Source: CAVXSP01 sp963764505 (lineage in GTDB: Bacteria > Acidobacteriota > Vicinamibacteria > Vicinamibacterales > SCN-69-37). Taken from it: DNA of 64,000 bases. The notes under the pieces were generated by a model, which saw only the letters and a program-made list of their open reading frames with translations, did no database searches and was not told the DNA's origin. Below, piece after piece: positions 16,669 through 24,159 of the stretch. Positions within the stretch are counted from its first letter, which is position 1; the number at the start of each line of letters is the position of its first letter. The position numbers were made by a program, and so were the translations under genes. The DNA is taken from positions 1,488,001 through 1,552,000 of the forward strand of contig CAVXSP010000001.1 of assembly GCA_963764505.1 (NCBI GenBank), read 5' to 3'.

Positions 16669-16739
16669 CTCTCTCAACGGCGAAGCCCGACGTTCTGGGC
16701 AGACCGTGCGCGCACCGCTGAGTGAAAGAGAGAAGGAAC

Positions 16740-17066
16740 ATGGAGACACAGAAGACACAATCGGGAACCGGGTCCACACTCCAAGCCTACGCGGACAAGA
16801 TCGCCGCGCAGATTCATGCGGCGAACACCCGCATCGACGAGTTCGAGGCGACGGCGAAGCCAAGGCGGGCGCAGGCAGAAGTCACCGCAATCAATGGCTT
16901 GAAGACCGCCGGGCGAAACATCGAACGGATGCTGGTCGACCTCAAGACGACGCGAGACGCGCAGGTCGCACGCGCCAAGGCCGACATCGATGCGGCGATC
17001 GTGGCATTCCAGGGGTCGCTCGAGGACTTCAGGCGCAAGTTCACGACACCGTCGGAGAAGAAGTGA
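16740..17066 (+). CDS. Small coiled-coil protein upstream of ftsH
   Basis: A 108-aa soluble, charged, mostly helical protein (DKIAAQIHAANTRIDEFEAT, then LVDLKTTRDAQVARAKADID) with heptad-like spacing. I do not recognise a family. The ATG at 16740 is chosen over the GTG at 16722 because GAAGGA stands just before it. It is 6 nt upstream of ftsH and certainly co-transcribed with it. It could be an FtsH adaptor or substrate-handling partner, but that is inference from position only. Confidence 0.7.
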   Translation: METQKTQSGTGSTLQAYADKIAAQIHAANTRIDEFEATAKPRRAQAEVTAINGLKTAGRNIERMLVDLKTTRDAQVARAKADIDAAIVAFQGSLEDFRRKFTTPSEKK

Positions 17067-17072
17067 GCGCCC

Positions 17073-18971
17073 ATGCCTGCTTCACGATTGCGTCAACCGC
17101 CGTCGTCTCGCAAGAGCCAGATCCCCAGCTGGCTCCCGTATGCCGCAGCCGCGCTGGTAGGCGTCTGGTTGCTGCAGGCGGTGGTCGCCCCGCTTCTTCC
17201 TCGTGCGGCGGAGATCCCGTACAGCGAGTTCAAGGTGAAGCTGGCGGCGGGCCAAGTCACCGACGTCACTCTGGGGACACCCATCGAAGGCGTGATGAAG
17301 AACCCCGAAGGCCAGACACCCGGGCAGGCGACAACCCGGTTCGCGACCCTGCCGCCGCCTGACGGCGATCCGGATCTCATCAGAGAGCTCGGTGCCGCAC
17401 ACGTCACGTACCGCGCCAAGACGCCGCCCAGTCCGATTGCGACCTTCATCCTCAGCTGGGTCCTGCCACTCGTTGTCATGATGGGGCTCTGGTCACTCGC
17501 CGGCCGCAGCCTCACAGCGCGCACCGGAGGCGGCATGTTAGGGGGCGGCATCTTCGGCGTGGGCAAGAGCAAGGCGACCGAGGTGAAACCCGAGGAAGTG
17601 GGCGTCACGTTCAAGGACGTGGGCGGCGCCGACGAGGCGATCGCCGAGCTGCGCGAGATCATCGAGTTCCTCAAGGCACCGCAGCGATTCGCGAAGCTGG
17701 GCGGGCGGATTCCGAAAGGCGTGCTCCTCGTCGGGCCGCCCGGCACAGGCAAGACGCTCATCGCGAAGGCGACCGCCGGCGAAGCCGGGGTCCGCTTCTT
17801 CGAAACGAGCGGCTCGGAGTTCGTCGAGATGTTCGTCGGCGTTGGCGCGGCCCGCGTGCGCGACCTGTTCGAGCAGGCCCGGGCTGCGGCGCCGGCGATC
17901 GTGTTCATCGACGAGATCGACGCCATCGGCCAGAGCCGCGGCGGCGGCGTCCGTCTGATGACGAACGACGAGCGGGAGCAGACGCTGAATCAACTCCTGG
18001 CAGAGATCGACGGCTTCAAGACCGGCGCCGAGAACCCGGTCATCATCATGGCGGCCACCAATCGCCCCGAGATTCTCGATCCCGCGCTGCTGCGGGCGGG
18101 CCGGTTCGATCGCCAGGTCGTGCTCGGGAATCCGGATCTGACCGGCCGGCTGCAGATTCTGCAGATCCATAGCCGCAGTATCACGCTCGCGCCGGACTTC
18201 GATCTGGAACGTGCTGCGCGCATCACACCAGGCTTCAGCGGCGCCGACCTGGCAAACGTGATCAACGAGGCCGCCCTGCTGGCGGCGCGCCGTCAGAGCG
18301 CGGGCGTGAGCTTCGCCGACTTCGAAGCCGCGATCGAGCGCGTCCTCGGCGGCCTCGAGCAGCGCAGCCGGGTGATGAACGCAAAGGAGCGCCAGACCGT
18401 CGCGTACCACGAGTGCGGCCACGCCTTCGTCGCGAGCCTCGTGCCGACCGGCGATCCCGTCAGCAAGATCAGCATCATCCCGCGCAGCCGCGGCTCGCTC
18501 GGCTACACCATGCAGATGCCCAAGGAGGATCGGTACCTGCTCTCCATCGAAGAGCTCGAAGACCAGATCGCGGTGATGATGGGAGGCCGGGCTGCCGAAT
18601 ACGTCATGCTCGGCACGATCAGCACCGGTGCGGTCGACGATATTCAGCGTGCGACGCAACTCGCCAGGCGCATGGTCACTGAATTCGGCATGAGCGAGAA
18701 GCTGGGGTCGGTGCGGTATGCAGGCCAAGGCCTGCAGTACCTGGGAACCGCGGTCGCGGAGAGTACCGATGCCAGTGCGGCGACGCAGGAGACGATCGAT
18801 GCCGAAGTGCGCCGTATTGTCGGTGAGCAGTTCGAACGGGCCGTGGCCCTCGTCGCGGCGCATCGTGACGCGCTCAGCCAGCTATCGGCCGAGCTGCTGA
18901 AAGCCGAAAGCCTCGACGGCAGCGCAGTGCGTGCGGCGCTGTCGAGCGCAGGCGATGCCGTCGCGTCCTGA
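17073..18971 (+). CDS. ftsH: ATP-dependent zinc metalloprotease FtsH
   Basis: A 632-aa FtsH-family protease. Two N-terminal membrane spans flank a periplasmic domain starting PYSEFKVKL. The AAA+ module has Walker A GPPGTGKT (221-228), Walker B IVFIDEIDAI (about 275) and the SRH region GRFDRQV. The zinc site is HECGH (446-450), with the third ligand expected in the MGGRAAEYVM helix region and beyond. All key residues are present. FtsH pulls out and degrades damaged membrane proteins. This copy has the typical length but sits in a stress locus under a sigma-54 promoter, suggesting an accessory paralogue rather than the housekeeping enzyme. Confidence 0.95.
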   Translation: MPASRLRQPPSSRKSQIPSWLPYAAAALVGVWLLQAVVAPLLPRAAEIPYSEFKVKLAAGQVTDVTLGTPIEGVMKNPEGQTPGQATTRFATLPPPDGDPDLIRELGAAHVTYRAKTPPSPIATFILSWVLPLVVMMGLWSLAGRSLTARTGGGMLGGGIFGVGKSKATEVKPEEVGVTFKDVGGADEAIAELREIIEFLKAPQRFAKLGGRIPKGVLLVGPPGTGKTLIAKATAGEAGVRFFETSGSEFVEMFVGVGAARVRDLFEQARAAAPAIVFIDEIDAIGQSRGGGVRLMTNDEREQTLNQLLAEIDGFKTGAENPVIIMAATNRPEILDPALLRAGRFDRQVVLGNPDLTGRLQILQIHSRSITLAPDFDLERAARITPGFSGADLANVINEAALLAARRQSAGVSFADFEAAIERVLGGLEQRSRVMNAKERQTVAYHECGHAFVASLVPTGDPVSKISIIPRSRGSLGYTMQMPKEDRYLLSIEELEDQIAVMMGGRAAEYVMLGTISTGAVDDIQRATQLARRMVTEFGMSEKLGSVRYAGQGLQYLGTAVAESTDASAATQETIDAEVRRIVGEQFERAVALVAAHRDALSQLSAELLKAESLDGSAVRAALSSAGDAVAS

Positions 18972-19039
18972 ACATCGAAAGCGTCTCTGGCGCACAGGTG
19001 CCCCTCAAATCGACGCCGCACGCCCGCGGGCCGCCAGCC

Positions 19040-19765
19040 CTACTGCGGCTTTCGCCCTTGCATGCCCACTGGCAGCGCCAGGCCGACGCGGTGGCGGGAC
19101 ATGGCGTTGTCGCGATCGAGATTCGCGAGCATCAAGGCAGCCGCATCTGCGTACGGCACGATCATCTGGGGAATCAGCGACGCGAAGACCGGCAGGAGGG
19201 ACGAGTCCGGCAGGGCCCGCGCGACGGCGGGGATCTCAATGGGCAGGGCGTCGAGCGAGATGCGCAGCCGGTCCAGCCCGAGCGCCGGCTCATCGACCAT
19301 CGGGCCAGGACAGAGAAGTCGCCAGTCCAGGCGCGAGCGGCTCAATCGCTCGAAGTTGACCCGGTGGGGCCAGTAGGTGGACTCCACCTCTGGCAGATCG
19401 ACACCGCGACGCCCGGACGAGTCGATGTCGAGGAGCGCCGCGCCCGCGAGCAGCCAGCAGACCGGCTGCTCCGCCGCGGGAAGGAGGTCCACGCAGGTGA
19501 CGAGCCGGTCGATCAGGCCGACGAACGTTTCGCCGTCGGCAACGTGGCCGGCGCAATTGATCAGCGCGTCCTGGCCGCGGACGAGAGCGGAGGGCACGCC
19601 GGCGCTGAGGTCGCCCATGTGAACGGATAGTCGTTCCCCGACGTCGGCTGGCAACTTGGAGGGCGCGCGGACGAACACCGTGACCGCGTGACCGGCGGCG
19701 AGCGCCTGGCGCAACACGTGGCGACCGAGGGATCCGGTCGCGCCCACGATCAAGAGGCGGGACAT
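19040..19765 (-). CDS. NAD(P)-binding SDR-like protein (NmrA/atypical SDR type)
   Basis: A 241-aa protein with N-terminal GATGSLGRHV, the atypical-SDR dinucleotide-binding motif, followed by AGHAVTVFVRAPSKLP and the INCAGHVADGE region. No YxxxK catalytic pair is evident at the usual place (STYWPHRVNFERL instead), so it may be a sensor or act on small thiols or quinones rather than as a classical dehydrogenase. GGAG precedes the ATG. It converges with ftsH and diverges from the DoxX-like gene, and the divergent gap holds activator element C, which points away from it. Confidence 0.78.
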   Translation of the reverse strand: MSRLLIVGATGSLGRHVLRQALAAGHAVTVFVRAPSKLPADVGERLSVHMGDLSAGVPSALVRGQDALINCAGHVADGETFVGLIDRLVTCVDLLPAAEQPVCWLLAGAALLDIDSSGRRGVDLPEVESTYWPHRVNFERLSRSRLDWRLLCPGPMVDEPALGLDRLRISLDALPIEIPAVARALPDSSLLPVFASLIPQMIVPYADAAALMLANLDRDNAMSRHRVGLALPVGMQGRKPQ

Positions 19766-19960
19766 CTGTGATCTCCAACTCCTTCACGGCGCGTCGGCGC
19801 GAGGCCGACGAACAGGCACCCACGCGACGCCCCTGAGGTGGCCGCGTGGCGACGCCCGAGCGCAATGCAACGACGCGGCCACAGGATGCCCTGGTCTCAC
19901 TCGAGGCGATTCCGGCGAGCGTCGGTGCACGTGCCCCATGTCCTGCTGACGGCCACAGGT

Positions 19961-19981
19961 CTCGTGCCTTGATTTCGTCAC
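19961..19981 (+). promoter_or_regulatory. Upstream activator element, copy C
   Basis: Reads TCGTGCCTTGATTTCGTCAC (preceded by C), the same 21 nt as copy A. It lies in the 377-bp divergent gap between the SDR-like and DoxX-like genes. The -24 GG of the nearest candidate promoter begins 74 nt after it, about one helical turn closer than in copies A, B and D. Confidence 0.75.
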
Positions 19982-20053
19982 CATCCTGAGCACGTCATCG
20001 GCCTGATGCCTGCGCAAGCCTGTGAATATCAATCACATCGCAGAGCAGCCCGA

Positions 20054-20070
20054 TTGGAGCTGAAGTTGCC
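20054..20070 (+). promoter_or_regulatory. Candidate sigma-54 promoter for the DoxX-like gene
   Basis: TTGGAGCTGAAGTTGCC has GG-N10-GC with TTGC at -12. A second GG-N10-GC (GGCACGATGTTCGC, 20082-20095) lies about 25 nt further on, with a better -24 but weaker -12. The first fits the helical phasing of the other promoters better. Confidence 0.6.
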
Positions 20071-20142
20071 CGTAGGAGCATGGGCACGATGTTCGCTCCG
20101 GCGTTGACGACGGGCGTTCATTGTCCCTTCAGGAGGGCAGAA

Positions 20143-20490
20143 ATGATCATGTGGGCGATCCAGATTTTCCTCGCGGTTGCCTTTGGAGCGGCGGGGACGA
20201 TGAAACTGGTGCGGTCGAAGGCGCAGCTCGCGGCGAATCCGCACATGGGTTGGGTGCACTCCGTTCCTGACGCTCAGATCAAGCTTCTCGGTGTTGCGGA
20301 GGTGCTCGGCGCAATCGGCCTGGTGGCACCGATGGCAACCGGAATCGCGCCGTTCCTGACGCGCGCTGCCGCGGCGTGCCTGACCGCACTGATGGGCGGA
20401 GCGGTGGCGACGCACATGAACCGTCGGGAACCCGCGGCGGTGGCAAGCGCGCTGGCTGCATTGACGATCGTCGTGGCAACGTTTCGATGA
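20143..20490 (+). CDS. DoxX-like small membrane protein
   Basis: A 115-aa protein with four hydrophobic helices. It resembles the DoxX-like group: AIQIFLAVAFGAAGTMKL, then IKLLGVAEVLGAIGLVAP, then a conserved-looking MGGAVATHMNRRE. DoxX-like proteins are linked to redox and membrane stress, with no settled activity. The ATG at 20143 is preceded by AGGAGGG at good spacing. An upstream ATG at 20080 lies inside the promoter region and is rejected. It is probably the first gene of a short unit with the following small gene. Confidence 0.75.
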   Translation: MIMWAIQIFLAVAFGAAGTMKLVRSKAQLAANPHMGWVHSVPDAQIKLLGVAEVLGAIGLVAPMATGIAPFLTRAAAACLTALMGGAVATHMNRREPAAVASALAALTIVVATFR

Positions 20491-20548
20491 TCGTCGTGGT
20501 CCACTCGCGCGCGTTGCGCGGAGAGGCAGGAGAAGCAGGAGAAGAGAC

Positions 20549-20767
20549 ATGTTCGCTACCACTATTGGGGACCGTATACACGTGAGGCTTTCGCGCCGTA
20601 ACCTGCGCCAATTGGACGCCATCCTCGATAACCCGGCCATTCGTAACAGCTGCCTGACGCGGAGGGCCGAGAACGGCGTGTCTCTCGTCGTGCAAGTCGA
20701 GGATGATGCGGACCATTACGAGGGACGCGATCCCGGCCAGGGTGAGTTTGGCCACCGGCTAAGCTAG
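20549..20767 (+). CDS. Small hypothetical protein, 72 aa
   Basis: An acidic-ended protein (RIHVRLSRRNLRQLDAILDN, then SLVVQVEDDADHYEGRDPGQG) with a strand-helix-strand look. AGGAGAAG lies upstream of the ATG. I do not recognise a family. It is 58 nt after the DoxX-like gene and may share its sigma-54 promoter. Confidence is moderate because of its size, but composition and codon use look protein-like. Confidence 0.5.
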   Translation: MFATTIGDRIHVRLSRRNLRQLDAILDNPAIRNSCLTRRAENGVSLVVQVEDDADHYEGRDPGQGEFGHRLS

Positions 20768-21226
20768 GGCCGGCTGATCCGAAGCGGATTCGGGCGCCTT
20801 GGACGTCGCATTCTTGGGCTTGCTTACCGGGCATCAATGAAGACGTGTGGGACGCCGACCGCCAGCCCGGCAGGATCAAGTTACGTCTGGTCCGAGTCGT
20901 GTAGATGATTCTGTAGCTGCTCGTTGCCGCCGAGTTCCACTTGGTTCAGCAAGATTCAACAGAATCGCAGGAGTTCGTCAGGCTGCGGAATACAGCGGAT
21001 GGGAGATCCGCCTTCTAACCCCGTAAGTGACCATGAGGCTGTGGCGCACGTACGCGTGTTTCGCCATAATCCTTCCGTTTGGCGCTCGCACCAAGCCGGC
21101 AACGAACGCCGAGGTTGCTGGTCGTGTCTTTCGAGGTGAGGGATGGCGTGGCAGGATGGCGGGAGTGGAGAAAGTGTCAACTGGAGCCCCCTGGTTGTCA
21201 TGGCGGGTCCCTCACACCGTGGCGGT
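20768..21226. other. Gap without a convincing gene
   Basis: About 460 bp with reading frames in several phases but no recognisable protein, RBS-supported start or RNA. A short stretch near 21007-21024 resembles part of a tRNA anticodon arm but has no cloverleaf. It separates the stress locus from the AbiEi-like gene. Confidence 0.4.
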
Positions 21227-21271
21227 TGTTCATTATGTCAATGTGTTCATTTTTAATGAACATGCTACAAT
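21227..21271 (+). promoter_or_regulatory. Promoter-operator of the AbiEi-like gene
   Basis: TGTTCATT-TTT-AATGAACA (21244-21262) is a perfect 8-bp inverted repeat. A third TGTTCATT half-site stands at 21227, 17 bp before the first arm. TACAAT (21266-21271) is a good -10 element 7 nt before the ATG, which predicts a leaderless mRNA. The AT-rich island contrasts with the GC-rich surroundings. Repressor binding here would cover the -35 region. Confidence 0.72.
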
Positions 21272-21278
21272 CTCGGAC

Positions 21279-22364
21279 ATGGCCAAGGGAGCCGCGCCAG
21301 ACTTGGAGCCATACAGCCAGATACTTGAGACGTGGATGCCCAAAGTGGCTCTCCGCGCCGAGGTCCCGGCGCGGACGGGGCACCAGCTCCGCCTTGACGG
21401 CGTCCTGACGTGGAAGGCCGACGGCAAGACGATCCGGTACATCGTCGAGGCCAAGCGGAATTTTCGTTTCCAGGACGCCGGGGTCATCGTCGAGCAGTTG
21501 AATCGGCTCCGCGCGGCGCTGCCTGCCGCGTATGCCCGCGACAAGCTGCTGCTGCTAGCTCCCCACGTGCGCGCGCAGCAGGCGGCGGTGCTGGAACGGG
21601 CGGGCATCGATTACGTCGATCTCGCCGGCAATGCTCACTTGCAGGTCCCCGGACTGTTCGTGCACGTCGAGGGACGCCGGCCAGCAGAGGAGCCGGCACC
21701 GGCCATTCGACGCCCGCACAAGGCGTGGATCAAGACGGTCATGGCGCTGCTCGTTCAGCCCGATCTCGTGCAAGCGCCGTATCGAACGCTGGCTCAGCAG
21801 GCGGCCGTCGCCCTGGGCACGGTTCCCGCGTGCATGAATGACCTGGCTGCGCGCGGGCTCCTGCTCGACGGGCGGCAGGGCCGCAGGTTGACCGATCGGC
21901 CGGCGCTCGTCGCGCTCTGGGTGCAGGCGTACGTCGAGGCGCTTCGTCCCAAGCTGAAGGAGCGCCGCTTTCAGATGCGCGCGAACGGCAAAGAGGAGAT
22001 CTGGAATCGGCTTCAGGCTGTTCTCGCGAAGCGCGACCACCCGTGGGCGCTGACGGGCGCCGACGCAGCGGAGCGCCGCACGCATTACTTCCGCACGGAC
22101 GAGACCGAGATCTATGCGCCCCTTCCAGTCCTCGCCGACCGGGATACGCAGAAAGCGCTTGTCGCGCAGCCCGCCGCGCAGGAGGGCAATCTCCTCGCGA
22201 TCGAACCACCCGGCCCGCTGGCGATTCCGACGATGAACGGCAAGGGGATTCCCGTCGCGCCCGATTTACTTGCGTACGCCGAGCTGCGATATCGCGGCAC
22301 ACAGCAGGCGCTCGAAGCGGCGGAGCTGCTACTACCCATGGTTCTTGGCGATGCCACGCATTGA
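21279..22364 (+). CDS. AbiEi-family (type IV antitoxin-like) protein with nuclease-like N-terminus
   Basis: A 361-aa protein. Residues about 20-120 carry a PD-(D/E)XK-like pattern: LRLDGVLTWKADGKTIRYIV followed by EAKRN, then a late strand YVDLAGNAHL. The centre (about 150-215) is a winged-helix region with YRTLAQQAAVALGTVPACMN. The C-terminal part is AbiEi-like. Canonical AbiEi proteins are autorepressors that bind inverted repeats upstream of their own gene and counter the AbiEii nucleotidyltransferase. The upstream palindrome fits that. The start at 21279 matches the -10 element. The partner gene that follows is truncated, so the protein may be an orphan. Confidence 0.7.
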   Translation: MAKGAAPDLEPYSQILETWMPKVALRAEVPARTGHQLRLDGVLTWKADGKTIRYIVEAKRNFRFQDAGVIVEQLNRLRAALPAAYARDKLLLLAPHVRAQQAAVLERAGIDYVDLAGNAHLQVPGLFVHVEGRRPAEEPAPAIRRPHKAWIKTVMALLVQPDLVQAPYRTLAQQAAVALGTVPACMNDLAARGLLLDGRQGRRLTDRPALVALWVQAYVEALRPKLKERRFQMRANGKEEIWNRLQAVLAKRDHPWALTGADAAERRTHYFRTDETEIYAPLPVLADRDTQKALVAQPAAQEGNLLAIEPPGPLAIPTMNGKGIPVAPDLLAYAELRYRGTQQALEAAELLLPMVLGDATH

Positions 22365-22543
22365 GCCTCACCTGATTCCGGTCGTTACGGACCTGGCTCG
22401 TGGCCTGCGCGATCTGGACGTACCGTTTGCGATCGTCGGCGCGCTGGTGCCCGAATTGCTCCTGGGCGTCAGGCCCGCCCAGATGACCAACGACGCGGAT
22501 GCCGCGGTCGTCGTGCAGAGCACGGCCGATTTCGAGACGCTTG
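22351..22543 (+). pseudogene. Truncated nucleotidyltransferase (AbiEii-like partner)
   Basis: It starts with an ATG inside the end of the AbiEi-like gene (14-nt overlap). Residues 1-64 look like the N-terminus of a nucleotidyltransferase-type toxin partner: VTDLARGLRDLDVPFAIVGA, then MTNDADAAVVV, where the DAD is the metal-binding pair. Similarity stops abruptly after ADFETL at about 22543, where the sequence changes to part of another gene. The remaining roughly 200 residues expected are absent. Confidence 0.7.
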
Positions 22544-22925
22544 CGTCGACACGCTCACCGGCGACGGGCTCGCTGACGTCCTTCGGGGCGCCTCCGTCGT
22601 CGTCGACGTGTCGAACTCTCCGTCGTTCGCGGAGGAGGCCGTGATGAAGTCAGAACGCTCAGAAAACGGTACTCAGGAGCGCCGGGATCCCGTACTCCAT
22701 CGTTCACGCGACGCAATTCTTCGAGTTCATCAAGCGCATCGCCGACGAAGCCACTGACGGAACGACGGTTCGGCTGCCTCCCGTGCTGATCCAGCCCATG
22801 GCGGCCGGACGTGACCAGGGCCGTCGCCAGGGTCGCCATCGGCGCGCCGGTGAACGGCACGGTTGAAGTCGATTCCTGGGGACGACGCGCGACTGGGCGA
22901 GATCCGATTCGAGGAGTGGCAGAGG
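22544..22925 (+). pseudogene. Degenerate SDR/NmrA-like oxidoreductase remnant
   Basis: Three pieces in different frames align in order with one NAD(P)-binding SDR-like protein: VDTLTGDGLADVLRGASVVV followed by DVSNSPSFAEEAV; then IPYSIVHATQFFEFIKRIAD up to PVLIQPMAA; then VTRAVARVAIGAPVNGTVEV and GDDARLGEIRFEEWQ. The N-terminal dinucleotide motif and a central block are missing and at least two frameshifts occur. It is directly fused to the truncated nucleotidyltransferase, so a deletion joined the two genes. Confidence 0.75.
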
Positions 22926-22996
22926 ATGTCGAGCGTCCCGGCGCCGTCGGCTTCCGCATCGTCGGCGACAGCTGGAATGAAATGAAGACGTACGTG

Positions 22997-23032
22997 CGTG
23001 GACCCCGGTTACTCTCGTAGCCGGGGTCCACG
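22997..23032. repeat. Perfect 12-bp hairpin, possible terminator
   Basis: CGTGGACCCCGG and CCGGGGTCCACG pair fully around a 12-nt loop (TTACTCTCGTAG). It lies between the pseudogene and the 3' end of the NHL gene, where a bidirectional terminator would be useful, but neither side has a T run. Confidence 0.6.
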
Positions 23033-23064
23033 TCCTTCCCGCGTTGCCGGGCTCGCCGGCTCAG

Positions 23065-24159
23065 TTATTTCAGGGTGATCTTCTGCACTCGCCAGTTCAT
23101 CACCTCGGCGACGTACAACGTGTTCGGATCGCGGCAGTCGATTTCGTTGACCATGCCGAACTCCTTGAGCTGCTTGCCGGCGTGGCCGAACTTGCCGAGC
23201 ACCGTCCCGTTCAACTCCATCTTGTAGATCTCGCCGTTGAGGAACGGGTCCTCATCCGGATTGGAGTTGGAGCTGAAGAGATACTGGTGCGCGCCGGGCG
23301 AGATGCAGATGGCGCGGGGCGAGCCCACGTTCTTGATCTCGCTCTTGAACGTGCCGTCGTTGTCGAACACCTGAATGCGCTGATTGTCCATATCGGCGAC
23401 GTAGACGTTGCCGCTGGCATCGACCTGGATGGAGTGTGGAACATTGAACTGACCGGGTCCGGAGCCGGTCGCACCCCACGACTTGATGAACTTCCCGGTC
23501 TTGTCGAACTTGGCGACGCGGGCGTTGGCGTAGCCGTCCGAGATGAAGATGTTGCCAGCGGCGTCCCAGGCCACGTCAGTCGGCTGGTTGAAGTTGTCGC
23601 CGGGCACGCCGGATCCGGGAGGTCCGGACCCGCGACCGTAGACGCCGCCGCCTGCGCTGCTGCCGATTTCGCCGATTGCCTCGGGCCTGCGGCCCAAGGT
23701 CAGGAGGACGCGGCCGGATTGATCGAACTTGACGACCATCCTGGAGGCCCGGTCCACCACCCAGATGTTGTTCTGGGGATCGACCCTGACGCCCTGCGCG
23801 AAGAGGAAGTTGTAGGGGCGATTGTCGTCCTTGCTGCCGCCGATCTCACGCACGAACTTTCCGGCCTTGTCGAACTCGAACAGACGCGGTCCGCCGTTGA
23901 TGTAGATGCGCGACGCGCCCACCGTGGCGTTCGGTCCACCGCTCTGGGTGTAGACCAAGATGTTGCCCGTCGACGTCGTGGCCACGCCGGCCACTTCACC
24001 AAAGTAGGTATCGACCGGCAGGTTCAGAAAGTCGCCGGCGGAATCGAACGGGATCTCGCGCGGCTGGCCCTGGGCGAAGAGCGAGCCGGAGAAGCGCGAG
24101 CCCGCGAACAGCAGCGTGCCGGCGACCAGCAGCGTGGCTGCGAGGCGTGAGTATCTCAT
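23065..24159 (-). CDS. Exported NHL-repeat beta-propeller protein
   Basis: A 364-aa protein with a signal peptide (SRLAATLLVAGTLLFAGSRF) and at least five NHL-type blades. Examples are GVRVDPQNNIWVVDRASRMV, DVAWDAAGNIFISDGYANAR and SIQVDASGNVYVADMDNQRI. It resembles the lyase domain of peptidylglycine alpha-amidating enzymes, but bacterial members are mainly of unknown function. It should be periplasmic or secreted. Its ATG overlaps the stop of the upstream homologue (ATGA), so the two are translationally coupled. Confidence 0.85.
   Translation of the reverse strand: MRYSRLAATLLVAGTLLFAGSRFSGSLFAQGQPREIPFDSAGDFLNLPVDTYFGEVAGVATTSTGNILVYTQSGGPNATVGASRIYINGGPRLFEFDKAGKFVREIGGSKDDNRPYNFLFAQGVRVDPQNNIWVVDRASRMVVKFDQSGRVLLTLGRRPEAIGEIGSSAGGGVYGRGSGPPGSGVPGDNFNQPTDVAWDAAGNIFISDGYANARVAKFDKTGKFIKSWGATGSGPGQFNVPHSIQVDASGNVYVADMDNQRIQVFDNDGTFKSEIKNVGSPRAICISPGAHQYLFSSNSNPDEDPFLNGEIYKMELNGTVLGKFGHAGKQLKEFGMVNEIDCRDPNTLYVAEVMNWRVQKITLK

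Noticed and set aside
20080..20142. Upstream ATG start for the DoxX-like protein
   Set aside because: It lies inside a GG-N10-GC promoter candidate and has no RBS; the ATG at 20143 has AGGAGGG.
21000..21035. tRNA-like fragment (GATCCGCCTTCTAACCCCG)
   Set aside because: It resembles an anticodon arm but no acceptor or T arm can be paired around it.
22997..23032. CRISPR repeat
   Set aside because: Only one palindromic unit is present, with no spacers or repeated array anywhere in the window.
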